Positions 22,978 to 34,187 of a stretch of 64,000 nucleotides of DNA are shown here, in pieces. Location: contig JAYKKT010000074.1 in NCBI GenBank assembly GCA_036023115.1, positions 7,254,501 through 7,318,500 on the forward strand. The letters run 5' to 3'. Below the pieces are notes generated by a model. That model was not told the DNA's origin. It worked only from the letters and a program-made list of their open reading frames with translations, and did not search any database. A program made the position numbers and the translations under genes. Origin of the DNA: Brasenia schreberi. Its lineage: Eukaryota; Streptophyta; Magnoliopsida; Nymphaeales; Cabombaceae. Position 1 is the first letter of the stretch, and each line of letters starts with the position of its first letter.

Positions 22978-23596
22978 CAAATGAACTTCATTTAGGTGAC
23001 AAAATAGGAGTAGAACTCGTTATTTACTTGATGCCCTTGTTGAAGTGTGAATACTAGAAATGCGATGATAACATAGTTTTTGTACGGTGGTACCTTATAT
23101 GCAAACAACACATTCCATAATTCCGTCTATTTCTTACGTGATTGATCATATATTATGGATTATAAGTTTCAGATATTGGCCTGTTACAGCGTAATGAACT
23201 GTGGTTTGGGGCTGAACCAAACTGAAGCCAATCGTGTTGTTTCGTTCAGTTTTATGACCTATAATGATCTGCTTGGTTCTCCAAAATCGAGAACCAATTA
23301 GTTGATTCGATTTGAGGTTGAAACTAGGACCAAACCGAAGCTGACCATGATCACCCCTGTGTTCGTCGCAAATCCATCCATCGGAAGCATTTTGAAATAC
23401 TGTTATGGGGATCGGTCCCAATGACCGAAGAAACCACAAAATTCATCCACCTTTCTCTGACAACTAAGCTAAAGAACTTGGATAGTATATTTGTTGTCAA
23501 CAGAGGTGGATTATTTGGTAGACGAGCTTTATCCTTGTCTGCTTGATGACTGTTCAATTTAAAAAGCAGCTTCCCGATCGTGATAACACAGCATAA

Positions 23597-23690
23597 AGGT
23601 GGTTAGCATGGTTGGTAGAGCAGATGGCAGTCGGCAGTTCGACTTCCGGGGGCACTAACCCTGCGCAAGCAGACACTCAGCATGTAAATT
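23597..23690 (+). mobile_element. tRNA-like SINE fragment
   Basis: A box-A-like ttagcatggttggtagagc is followed at tRNA-like spacing by a box-B-like cagttcgacttccgg. The body then diverges. No target duplication found. Confidence 0.45.
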
Positions 23691-24002
23691 GACCCTAGGG
23701 TGAGGATACTAAACTTGCAGTCTGAGTCGTTCCAACCCTTCAAAGGACAGATTCTCTGAATTGTAAAAACAAATGGGTGACAACAACAGCAAAAGCAGTA
23801 ACAAGGCTGATAAAATCCAGCTACAGAACATGTCAGTGCAGCACCAAAGGCAAAACTAAGCTTATTGGATCAAAATACTTCGTGACAACAGTTATCTTTA
23901 CAAAGTATGAAATTGCTGGGCATTTAGACACCCTAGAGAGGACATGATATTTTCTAGTGGGAATGATGCCCAAGAAGAAGCACCCAAACTGGATAGGTGA
24001 GC

Positions 24003-24218
24003 TTAGTTGATGATGTTAAAACATAGGAAAGAGGGACCACTTTCCAAAATTTCCACCATCTCTGATGAATAGGTTTTCAGGTCCTCAGATAATTTGTGGC
24101 ATATTTCTGAATTTCGCTCTACAAATGCAGCTGCTATCATATGCAAAACACAATTCATTTCGTCTAAATAGAACACGAAGAAATTATAGATTTTGGTCAT
24201 AGGCACAGCTTGAAACAA
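24003..24218 (-). other. open stretch with protein-like composition, unidentified
   Basis: The minus strand is open for 71 residues, including FVERNSEICHKLSEDLKTYS. It lies just downstream of the last recognisable exon of the SMO1-like pseudogene but does not resemble an SMO C-terminus. It could be a fragment of another gene or chance. Confidence 0.2.
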
Positions 24219-24397
24219 TCATCTTTGCAAGACGTGGGTTTTGATATTGATAACATCGGAGAAGGTATAACATAAAAATATGGTTGGTCAGGTATATTCC
24301 ATAATCAAAGAGTAAGCAGAGAAAAACCTACCAATCATTATGAAAATCACAAAACAAAACAGAGATTAACAAGTCAAGTAGCTTAACAGAGAAGGTT

Positions 24398-24545
24398 GTA
24401 TAACCTTGTCAGTTCCACAAATTGCTTTGGCTCTGGCCTCCAACATAGTGATGGTAATCATGGTATTCTGGTCCTCCATATAATGGAATCAGTTTGGCGA
24501 GGTTTCAAGGGAAGTCAATAAGCCACAGATGCATGTTGAGTTGAT
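24398..24545 (-). pseudogene. SMO1: SMO1-like exon block C (C-terminal)
   Basis: Minus-strand reading gives DFP, a TGA where the family has Trp, NLAKLIPLYGG, PEYHDYHHYVGGQSQSN and then, out of frame, CGTDKGY. About 10 residues of the family sequence between SN and GTDKGY are missing. The HDYHH metal-binding box is intact. Confidence 0.85.
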
Positions 24546-25558
24546 AAAAAGTGAAGCAGTGCACCCAATATTACTGAAAGTTGCACCTATATGCCTCAAA
24601 CGCCAAATACTCCACACCTACATCATGCTCTTTTTTTCATTAGAAAACCTATCCTAAGCATTGTTAACATCCTCTATTTATGACTCCTGTGTCCAGTTTT
24701 CAGAAGGGATGGCCCAACTCCCTAGGAATGGCAAACTAAAGAAAACCAATTGGAAGCTCTTGAGCAGTCTATAGTGTAGGATTTCGAGGAAGTTGGTGAT
24801 ATCTGTGCAACAAAGAGGGAGATAGCTTGGATTGGTCTATGTAACGGGTACCTCCTAAGCAGTCTATGTAATTATCAAAAGCAATAACCAATTCATAGGT
24901 ATACAAGTAAATAAAAGAAAATACTGTACATTCATTTCTTATACTGTTCTTTACACTTCTAACATGCTATCTTCCCCATTTCCAAAGATCTTAGGGATGC
25001 AGTAACACTGTATATTTCAATTAGGACATCAGCACATGTTTTATGGTTGTGGATATGAAAGTAGATCTGTTTGCATCCTAAAGACACCCTTGAATTGCCA
25101 TTGGTTACTATCGCCTAAACTATCAGAAGCACTAATCAGTTCATAGGTGTCAAGCCTCCAAGAGACTTGGGAGGTACCTAATGGGTACTTAGCCTTCTTC
25201 TGTGCTAAGTGGCGAAGATACTTATAGTTTTTACAAAAACATTGAGCTCGTCTTGGGGGCAATACCCACATTCAACTCCAAAAGAGCAAGATCATTTGTG
25301 AGCTTCCATTCCAACACTTTTAAGGCATTCTGTGGCCTCTTTCTACTCATCAATTAACTTTTCACACGTTTATGCTGGAACTTCATTTGGCTATCTCTCC
25401 ATATGACCAAATCACCTTACTAAAGTAAAATTAAGCGACATCTTTTCCCAAAGAATCTTGAATTGGGGGATCTCTCATTAGTGACTGAATATATCCCAAA
25501 TTGTAGAAGGAACCCACATCTTTAGCATGGATAAATATTGGGCAAAGACAAAATGCAA

Positions 25559-25977
25559 CAAACAAACAACAACTAAGCCTTTCCATACTAGACGGGGTCG
25601 GCTACATGGATTCTTTGTTTTCACAGATCCCTATCGTGTGCCATGTTAGCAGTTAACTCCCAATAAGCTAGATCATTCTTTATCGTTTCTTTCCAACACT
25701 TTTGTGGTCGTCCTCTACCTCTTTTAATACTTTCCAAATTTAGTTTTTCTAACCTTCTTACAGGTTCTTCTTTTGATCTTCTTTCTATATGTCCAAACCA
25801 TCTTAAATGATGTTCTCTCATTTTATCCTCTATTGGTGCCACTCCTAATTTGTTTCTAATAACCTCATTATGTATACGGTCTTTTCTTGTATGACCACTC
25901 ATCCATCTCAACATCTTCATTTCTGTCACAGACATCTTTTGTACATGTTGATGATTAACTGCCCAACACTTAGAACC
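25559..25977 (-). mobile_element. RTE LINE insertion, 5'-truncated, 419 bp
   Basis: A perfect 20-bp target duplication, tgggcaaagacaaaatgcaa, lies at 25539-25558 and 25978-25997. The element is on the minus strand. Its 3' end (complement of caacaactaagcc and ggggtcggctacatgg) carries a short GTT-type tail. It contains only the C-terminal part of the LINE ORF (MSVTEMKMLRWMSGHTRKDR, HLRWFGHIERR, GRGRPQKCWKETI). It lies 99 bp from a second insertion of the same family. Confidence 0.95.
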
Positions 25978-26076
25978 TGGGCAAAGACAAAATGCAAGAA
26001 AATAAATTAGGATTAGTACTTCAAATACTGGAGACCTTAATTGCTAAGCTAGTGGAGGTAGTGGACAATATGATTA

Positions 26077-28292
26077 CAACAACAACAACAACAACTAAGC
26101 CTTTTCCCGTACTAGATGGGGTCGGCTACATGGATTCTTTGTTTCCACAGATCCCTATTGTGTGCCATGTTAGCAGTTAACTCCCAATAAGCTAGATCAT
26201 TCTTTATTGTTTCTTTCCAACAATTTTGTGGTCGTCCTCTACCTCTTTTAATACTTTCCAAATTTAGTTTTTCTAACCTTCTTACACGTTCTTCTTTTGA
26301 TCTTCTTTCTATATATCCAAACCATCTTAAACGATGTTCTCTCATTTTATCATCTATTGGTGCCACTCCTAATTTGTTTCTAATAACCTCATTATGTATA
26401 CGGTCTTTTCTTTAATGACCACTCATCCATCTCAACATCTTCATTTCTGTCACAGACATCATGTTCATGATTAACTGCCCAACGCTCAGAACCAGCAGGC
26501 CTAATTGCTGCTCTATAATATTTACCTTTTAATTTTAATGGTATCGTCTTATCACAAAGAATACCTTATGCTCCTCTCCATTTTAACCAACCAGCATTAA
26601 TTCTATGTGTAACATCTCCATCAATTCTTCCATCACTCTGAAAAATTGACCCTAGGTATTTAAAACTTTCCTTTTGGGGAATGCAATGTGTGCCAATTTT
26701 AATTTCTATGTCCTCTGAAGTAACCAAATGATCAAACTTACATTCCATATATTCTGTTTTTGTTCTACTAAGTCGGAGAACTTTGCTTTCTAATGTTTCT
26801 CTCCATAGTTCCAATTTTCTATTAACTTTTTCCTTAGACTCCTCCACTAATACAATGTCATCTGCAAATAACATACACCAAGGTACTTCATCTTGAATAT
26901 GTTTTGTTAACTCATCCATCACCATTATAAATAAGTATGGACTTAAAGTTGATCCTTGATGTAACCCAATATTAACTTCAAAGAAGTCTGTCATTCCTTC
27001 ATGAGTCCTCACACATGTTTTTGCACCATCATACATGTCTCTTATAAGGTTAATATATGTCAATGGGATACCTCTTTTTTCCAAAGTTCTCCAAAGAACC
27101 TCCCTCGGTACCCTATCATAAGCTTTTTCTAGATCAATAAATATCATGTGAAGGTCTTTCTTTTTTACTCTAAAATGTTCCATAAGACGTCTCAAAAGGT
27201 GAATCGCTTCAATAGTAGATCTGCCTGGCATGAATCCAAATTGGTTCTCTGTTGTACTTGATATTTGTCTTAACCTATGTTCGATAATTCTTTCCCATAA
27301 TTTCATAGTATGACTCATTAACTTGATACCTCGATAATTCGCACAATTTTGAATGTCTCCCTTGTTCTTATATATGGGTATAAGTGTACTTGCTCTCCAT
27401 TCCTCGGGCATCTTTTGGTTTTTCCATATTTCATTAAATAGTCTTGTGAAACAAGTGATTCCTATTTCTCCTAGTATTTTCCAAACTTCTATAGGAATAT
27501 TATCTGGTCCTACCGATTTACCACCCTTCATATGTTTAAGAGCCTCTTTCACTTCATTCTTTTGAATACGTCGGTAGAAATTGTGGTTTATATACTCTTC
27601 TGACTTGGCTAAATCTCCTAAACTAATACCAACATCTTTATTTTCATTAAAAAGATTATAAAAATAGTTTTTCTATCTATTTCTTATATCATCACTTGCC
27701 ACTAGAATTTTTTCATCCTCGTCTTTTATGCATCTAACATAATTAAGATCTTTAGTTTTCTTATCTCTAGCCCTAGCTATCCTAAAAATATCTCTTTCAC
27801 CCTCTTTTGAGTTGAGTTTTTTATATAAGTCCTCCCAAATCTTAGCTTTTGATTCACTAACGGTCTTTTTCGCTTTCTTCTTTGCTTTCTTATAAGCTTC
27901 TAAAGTTTCACTAGTTTTCTTAGCATAATGTAATTTGTAACATGCCCTCTTTGCCTTGATTTTATTTTGTACTACTTCACTCCACCACCAAGCTTCTTTT
28001 TGTGCCGGTACACCTCCCTTAGATACCCATAACACATCTTTCGCCACTTTCCTAATATGTATAGCCATATTGTTCCACATATCACAGGGTGTGCCAACAT
28101 AATTTCAAACATCTCCTTGAAGGACTTTCTGTTTAAATATATCTTCTTTCTCGCTTTTGAGGTTCCACCATTTAGTCCGAATAGCTCGCTGCACTCTTTT
28201 CTTCTTTGTCCATTTTTTTATTTCTAAATCCATAACTAAAAGTCGATGTTGGGTGTTTAAGCTTTCTCCTGGAATTACCTTACAATCTATAT
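26077..28292 (-). mobile_element. RTE LINE insertion, 5'-truncated, 2216 bp
   Basis: A perfect 18-bp target duplication, tagtggacaatatgatta, lies at 26059-26076 and 28293-28310. The element is on the minus strand. Its 3' tail is (GTT)n, seen here as caacaacaacaacaac at 26077 onward. The 5' end is truncated inside the endonuclease domain: the first residues are IDCKVIPGESLNTQHRLLVM, the end of an APE-type endonuclease. A linker, the reverse transcriptase and the conserved C-terminal HLRW.../GRGRP region follow. It is inserted in the large intron of the SMO1-like pseudogene. Confidence 0.96.
26112..28292 (-). pseudogene. RTE LINE ORF: endonuclease end, reverse transcriptase, C-terminus
   Basis: The segments 28107-28292, 27675-28080 and 26566-27552 are in one frame, separated by stop codons. 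The C-terminal part (26112-26366) is in another frame, so at least one indel lies between 26366 and 26566. Reverse transcriptase motifs are clear: [77 protein letters not shown] and the catalytic FADD in [13 protein letters not shown]. This product primes reverse transcription at the target site in active elements. This copy cannot encode it. Confidence 0.93.
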
Positions 28293-28399
28293 TAGTGGAC
28301 AATATGATTAAGATGAAAAATCCATCTTTTACATGTACAAGACAAAGCAATGTTGAGAAAAAATGACATTGAAAAAACTATGCTTTAAAATACGATGTT

Positions 28400-31120
28400 C
28401 AGGTAAATGAAGAGCAGACTTGTTGCCCTTATATATAAGGATTTCAATGACAATGTGACTCCCAGTAGGAGTAGATGGAATAGTACACAGGAATTTCAAA
28501 ATAATGCATCAAAACCATCATACTGTATCATACATGATTAACGCCACATATTGCCTTCTTTATCTGGAATTTATCACAAGGGATTTCAGTTAGTGTACCA
28601 TGGAGGGGATGGGGAGTGTTTAACAAGTACTCTATGCACATTCCCACGAACAAATGCACTCTTCGTATCTAATTTTCAAGTCTGTGTTTATATCTTATAG
28701 AAGGGAAACAAAAAGGTTGTAAAACTTCCAATCTCAGTGTAGACTAAAAGACTCGATTGTAATCTATTCCATACTTGTGTGCTCCCTTTCATTAGAAAAA
28801 GGAACTTCTATCCTCAGAGGCTTGCTACACCTATATTCTATGGTCTGATTCTGCTTATGTTTCTACCAATTCTTATCAAATGGATGAGTTGTAATTTGTC
28901 ATGTCTCATTTATGAAGAGCTTTCTGTTTCCTCCTTTTCCTCCACACATCAAATCTGCGTTTGCCTCATTTCAAAAACTGGATTCACGACATAAACTAGA
29001 GTAGTGAACATCTGCAATTCAGGCAAACAATATCTGACAAGTTACATATATCTGGGTGCTTAATCCCAGATGAAGACACAAGCAAAGTGATTTTGGGAGC
29101 ACTAACTTGATAGTCTCTTGCCATGGTCTTCTCTCCTAAAAATCACATATTTTTCTTTAGGTTGACTTATTTCTCAATACATCATTTTATTCATACAGTT
29201 TTGCTCCACATCCTTTTGATTGGATGCTCTCCCCAGCTCACCCTTGAGCAGCATCTCACACATTGGAGCATAGAGCCACTCGTTCAAGCACCAGGACCAA
29301 ATTATGGTGCATCTTTACAGCCCAATGTGCTTGGTGGCAAGACTTCCGTAAATCACTTGCACTAATATGGTAATGGCAACAATGATCTTCAAACATTGCC
29401 ACTATCTATTGTTTGTCTTAGGCAGATGTTCCCATCCTAGTTAGAAGGTTTTACTTTCTGCAATTCTTGTAGAGCCATTCTTGACAAAGAGTCTACTCGA
29501 CACAAAAATATAAATTCTCCATTGACATGCAAGATTTTGTAGAAAAAGCTTGTCTCTACCACCAATGCAGGAGTCAACCTCACCAAGTGATATATTAGCC
29601 AAGTCTAACTCTGCAATTTGTCTTCACAAAAGGATATTTTGGCCAACCCGTGAAGATTTCTTGTTATGGGTTCTACTCTTCCACAAAGAAGACATTCTAT
29701 CAAGCTCAGACCAAATAAATATATTTCACATTTTCCCTTCCACTGGCACTCTTTACAGGCGGGCCACAGTTCCTTCTCCCACAAATGGAAACAGAAAGGC
29801 ATTGACAAAAAAATTATTTAGACAGGAAAAAAACCCACTGATCCTTACAAGAGGCTCAAGATAAAAAAAGTAGGGAAATGGAGAACCTGTCTACTCTGAT
29901 AGAACAAAGTATACGGCAAGGGTGATTTCTGGCAGATGCATGTGTACACTATCAGGCTTATCAAGAAAATGGGTGATTTTTGGCACGGCAAGGATGATTC
30001 AGGCACGTCCTTATCTAGAGTTTCATTGCAGGTGCATACATTATCGTGCAGAAGCACATGCACTAGATGGTTGGGACTTCCTGACTAACCCAAAAGATGC
30101 ACTGTTGGAGATCTGTCGGAGATCGCCTGTCATATATGGACTCAAATGTCATGGCGCTCAATTCTTAGAATATTTTGTAAAATCAATAATTTCTCCAGCT
30201 TCAATTATAGTTTCAATGCAACAAAGGCACTAGATATTTAGTGCACAAGGAATTGCTCTATGCATGTACGTATGCATTATAACAGATCCCATAGCACATC
30301 ACTAATACTGGCAGTTGACGTTCTCATAAATAGTTAATTTGTTTCATATTTTTCAGGATAAACTCATGCTTCAATGACAACTTCTGCATTATTTGTCAAC
30401 TTACCATCTCTCATCAGGCAATGACACAGAAAATTGATCGTATTGGTGTTAATGGCCTCACTGAAAATCATCCTTATGATAGGTTTGACCTTCAAAATTC
30501 ACCTACAAGGCTATAACAAATGTTTGGTGCCAAAAAATACCCATGATGTTCCACTACCGAAAAGATTCCACTAGTTACAGGAGAAAGCACTCAGAAGAAT
30601 TGCAGAAAGCAGTATCCTAAAACAATGAAAGAACTAATGAGCCCGGGCGTGAGCTTGTTTGCAAGTAGCCTGGACAATGCATAGGAAAATGCCCCGGGTC
30701 TCAGCAAAGAAAACCAGTAACGACAAGCTTGCTTGCACTGAATAAGGAGCAAGTGCTACCTCGATTTGAGAAATCCAAAAATTTACTAATTTGTCATAAA
30801 TGTGTAGCATGCACAATCCATTTCCACAGTATCAAGAGATTTCTATCAAAGGTTCATTCGAAATATTACCATGCTGCCATGCTGGAGAGAAAGGCACAGT
30901 CTCTCAACATCACAAGGGCATCATTAGAAGTCAGAATCATTATTGAACTATAAAAAATTAGGAGCATGATGAGTGCATATGGGATTACAAAAATACATTT
31001 GATTGGTTACATCATCAGCAAACCAAGTACCCCTATCAAATACTCCAAACCACTCAAGATCCACCAAAGTCGATCCATGGAATGACATTTTGAGTTTGCC
31101 AGCTATTACTTTAAGGGATC
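28400..31120. other. remainder of the large SMO1-like intron, nothing identified
   Basis: The stretch between the LINE and exon block B contains only short ORFs. 29450-29810 on the minus strand is open in pieces (EIYLFGLSLIECLLCGR and others), possibly an unidentified mobile element, but I recognise no motif. Confidence 0.3.
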
Positions 31121-31129
31121 TTGACCTGT

Positions 31130-31390
31130 TAGTAAGTGGAGTTGGCTACATGGATTCTTCTTGCCATTGCGTTGGATCCTGTTTTGTGTGAGCACTTAGT
31201 TTCCTTATTGGCACTTTTCAAGTCTTCTCTACCTCTTTTGAAGTACTCATCTAATTTCTGACACCTCACATTAGCTCTACCTTGCCTCGTCTCTACAATC
31301 TTAAGCATGTATCTCTCATTTTATTTTTGTCAGTGCTAAATAACCTAGATAAGGATCCATTCTTTCCTTGTGCCCACACATCCATTTTCA
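31130..31390 (-). mobile_element. old, strongly diverged RTE LINE 3' fragment
   Basis: The complement keeps gttggctacatggattctt (31141 onward) and a syntenic order of LINE 3' words (ctctacctcttttgaagtac, ctcattttatttttgtcag) with heavy substitution. It is the oldest copy of this family in the window. Confidence 0.55.
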
Positions 31391-31955
31391 CGGTAATCTG
31401 CTGAATTAATCAATGGTCACAAACTGCACAATCTTTTCTTTTCTTAGGGAATATTGACCACTGGAAGCAGTCAAAGACATGTGAAGCATAAAATTAGGCG
31501 TTGGTTACAGAACTTTCAAGAAGTGGAGGCATGAAAAGATGAATGTGCTGGTATGAAGGTATATATAAGATGGGATAAAATTCTTGAGAACTCCTAGCTT
31601 AAAAGCTCTCATTCTCAAGTGAATTTATAAACAGAACTTAAAAAAGCTCTATTTTGACAGCATTTCAATGTTCTTCTTCGTTAACCATCACAATACCAAC
31701 TAAAACAAACAGTATAAACCAGTACACTATGAAAATCGAGTCGTTCCATTAAATCACCAACAGAAATATTAGTGCCATTTACAAGAACAGAAAAAGACAT
31801 TTCCATTCGACAAACTTTTCAACTGCAGATAGATCTCAGGTAGGTGAATTTCATAATCAGCATCGTTCACTAAAAAATGCATAGAAATAAAAAGAAGAAA
31901 TAAAAAAAGAATGAGGAAGAACAGAAGTCAGTACACACTATGCGTCTTGATAGAC

Positions 31956-32237
31956 TATCTGCCGGAGAGCGATCCACAACCAGAAGGCAAGTATATATCC
32001 AGGAATAGCCGGCAACGGCAGGGTTAGAATCTCTGCGCAGTAAGCTTACGAGGCAGCAAATCTATTGGTCGCGGTGAAATCGTGATGAACGAAGTGAATT
32101 TTCTTATAGGCCCATTCCGCGCGCAACCATCTACAAGTCCAGCGGTTCGCATGGTATTCCACGATGAACCAAACAACAATCTACGCAATAACTTAGAAAA
32201 CAGAAGGCAATGGCAGGCTCGTTCTGATTCCCACCCA
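31956..32237 (-). pseudogene. SMO1: SMO1-like exon block B (middle, histidine boxes)
   Basis: The block starts after a tttttag acceptor at 32238-32239, with a 69-bp intron before it. It reads WVGIRTSLPLPS, then stops at two codons, then VVWFIVEYHANRWTCRWLRA, EWAYKKIHFVHHDFTA, another stop, AYCAEIL and FWLWIALRQI. Where the family has its HX3H box, this copy reads NRWTCRWLR, without either histidine. The HFVHH box is kept. The block ends at a possible GT donor (31954-31955). Confidence 0.88.
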
Positions 32238-32308
32238 CTAAAAACCAAAGCATCAGCATAAAAAAGACGAAGAAAAACACCATAAGGAAGAGAAATAGCA
32301 ACTACCAC

Positions 32309-32621
32309 CGTGATGGTTGGATACGGAAACAACTGAAGCGGACCAACTACGAGAAAAAAACTTCTCATCACGTCCTTGTAACATTGGGTAATACGATTTA
32401 TGCATACCCTTGCATCAGGTTGCAGTTTGAACCTATGCAGGTAACTACAGGCATTGATATCAAGGAGAGCAAGGGGAGAGGACAGAGAGAGAAATTCAGA
32501 GCAAGAACAAGAACTGCAAGTAAGGGCGACAGTCGTGCACGGCGGAACAGTAATTGAACCAGAGAGTCGTTAAGTAAGAGAGACTCGCCTCTGCGTCCTC
32601 CAAGGTCTGAAATGGCAGCAC
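32309..32621 (-). pseudogene. SMO1: SMO1-like exon block A (N-terminal)
   Basis: Read from a GTG at 32621, the frame gives LPFQTLEDAEASL, TTLWFNYCSAV and LQFLFLL before a TGA. After a shift of frame it continues LALLDINACSYLHRFKLQPD, CYKDVMR and FFLVVGPLQLFPYPTIT up to a GT donor at 32307-32308. The hydrophobic segments correspond to the first membrane spans of SMO1. No in-frame upstream start exists; a TAG precedes. Confidence 0.85.
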
Positions 32622-32639
32622 CCTTCTTCCTTCCTACAA

Positions 32640-34075
32640 CGTTGTACTGCACTGTGCCACACTATAGGAACGATACGAAGGAGCGTCTCAGAGACCTTTT
32701 AACCTCATCTGACCCCGAGGAATGGGATACGACTCCTCTAGGTTTAGAACACAGAAACATGAAAACAGAGTTCCCTAACATGCACTTTGGAAACAGAAAT
32801 TCAACAATGCGAAAATGTACGAGGCAAACCAGTGATACTAATTCACGCTTGCCATAACAATTGTACTCAATTATAGCTGTTCCCTTGGCTTCTACACCAG
32901 AAGGGTTGAGTGAAAAACAAATCCTTTTCTTGTTCGCTCCTTGAGGAGTTTGTACTATACAATTATTGGAAAGTGATTCCAGTTTTAGCTGGTGAACCAA
33001 GCGTGTTGCACCCCCAACCATAGCAAAAACCAAACCTTTTCCTCTGCTGAGTGAGGTCCACTTTGGTTGCATGGCTTGATCCTGAGTCACATTTTCATGC
33101 AACTACAAAATGGAAAGATCATGTTTCTTTGCTTGATTTCAACACTAAGAAAGGTCTTCCTTAATGATATAAAATCTAGAGCTCAGTTGCCACAAACCCG
33201 TTCTCCAAGAATGTTAGAGAATTGAAAATGGTCTATGCCTACTGTGGGGATCGACTCCCAGTGTTCTCTCTATGCAAGTCATAGCCAAACATATGCCCTT
33301 CTACTCAAAGTTTTGCATGAAGTTGTTGCAACCTCTGAGTAGACAGCACCCTTTAAGGTATATAGTGAGAAAACATTGAACAGGCATGCATGCATGCATC
33401 AAAGTGCTGCACAGATTTTCTTTTTCCCAAAGAATGAAATATACTGCCCCACTTGAATTTTCAGGCAACCAGACTTTCCCTCGCTCCACAAAATTATCTA
33501 GGTTCACAATTGGTTGTGATGATTGTATAATGCAGATGAAGAAGCAGGTGAAAGATGGATCTTGATATTCAGATCCTTTACATACCTACTCAAGCATTTT
33601 TCTTCCTTTAAATCCCAGTGTAATTCAGATGACGGGATTGGTGAAAGATGGATCTTAAAATCCTTCGAATATCCAACCAGGCATCTTTCTTCCTTTAAAT
33701 GCTTGGTCGAGAACCAATAGCCGTACCGTTTTGGTAAATCATTATGGAGGCACTTGTAGCAAGAAATTCATTTTTGGGGCTCCTTTGTATGTTTTTACCA
33801 TAAATATAGAAACTTCAATCGAAAAGATGCAAAGGAGGCTTTGTAGAGCACCATACAATAAGAGAAATACATATTTCTCAATGTGAATTATAGATACCAT
33901 AGATGACTATCAGTAAAAAAAAAAACAGGTATAAAGCCACCACAACATGGGAGTCAAGAGCCCTACCAGTTAAGTTAATGCTTTGCAATTTCAAGAGTTC
34001 TTTTTATTTCCATGTACTTTTACACACAATAAACATCCACAAGAACCATGGACTAAATCTTTTGTTACAACGGGA
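32640..34075. other. 5' flank of the SMO1-like pseudogene, no gene recognised
   Basis: 32662-33102 on the minus strand is open for 146 residues without recognisable motifs and may be chance or part of a former promoter/leader. A diverged tandem repeat lies at 33535-33702. Confidence 0.3.
33535..33702. repeat. diverged tandem repeat, unit about 95 bp
   Basis: The words ggtgaaagatggatctt and catttttcttcctttaaat occur at 33549-33615 and again at 33640-33702 with insertions and substitutions between copies. Confidence 0.7.
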
Positions 34076-34140
34076 GGCCAAAGCCAGTATGCACGCCCCT
34101 AGGTTCAACCTCACGGCCAGTCATCACACCGTCGACTAAA
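34075..34140 (-). mobile_element. tRNA-like SINE remnant
   Basis: The complement contains a box-B-like segment (from cctaggttcaacctcacggc) and a gtgcatactgg-like body, as in other copies in this window. It lies 48 bases from the LTR retrotransposon. Confidence 0.35.
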
Positions 34141-34187
34141 TTTCGTTTAGTTGAGTTTGGTTAATGATTAAATCCCAATTCGGAATC

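Larger units (their letters stand above)
24398..32621 (-). pseudogene. SMO1: sterol 4-alpha-methyl oxidase (SMO1-like) pseudogene, unprocessed
   Basis: Three exon blocks in the correct order and strand match plant SMO1, the ER membrane di-iron enzyme that removes 4-alpha-methyl groups in sterol synthesis. Block A (32309-32621) carries TTLWFNYCSAV and CYKDVMRSFFLVVGPLQLF. Block B (31956-32237) carries WVGIRTSLPLPS, KKIHFVHHDFTA and LAFWLWIALRQI. Block C (about 24398-24545) carries IPLYGGPEYHDYHHYVGGQ. Introns persist, so it is not a retrocopy. Damage: the expected ATG is GTG (32619-32621); block A has a stop and frame changes; block B has three stops; block C has a stop and an internal deletion between QSQSN and CGTDKGY. 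The first histidine box (HX3H) is lost, while HFVHH and HDYHH remain. Two LINEs sit in the 7.4-kb second intron. The identity is from motif recall but the match is extensive. Confidence 0.88.

Noticed and set aside
24003..24218. The C-terminus of the SMO1-like gene
   Set aside because: It lies downstream on the right strand but shows none of the expected SMO C-terminal phrases; kept only as an unidentified stretch.
32662..33102. A 146-residue minus-strand ORF as a gene
   Set aside because: There is no recognisable motif, no splice or promoter support and composition close to surrounding DNA; it lies upstream of a dead gene.
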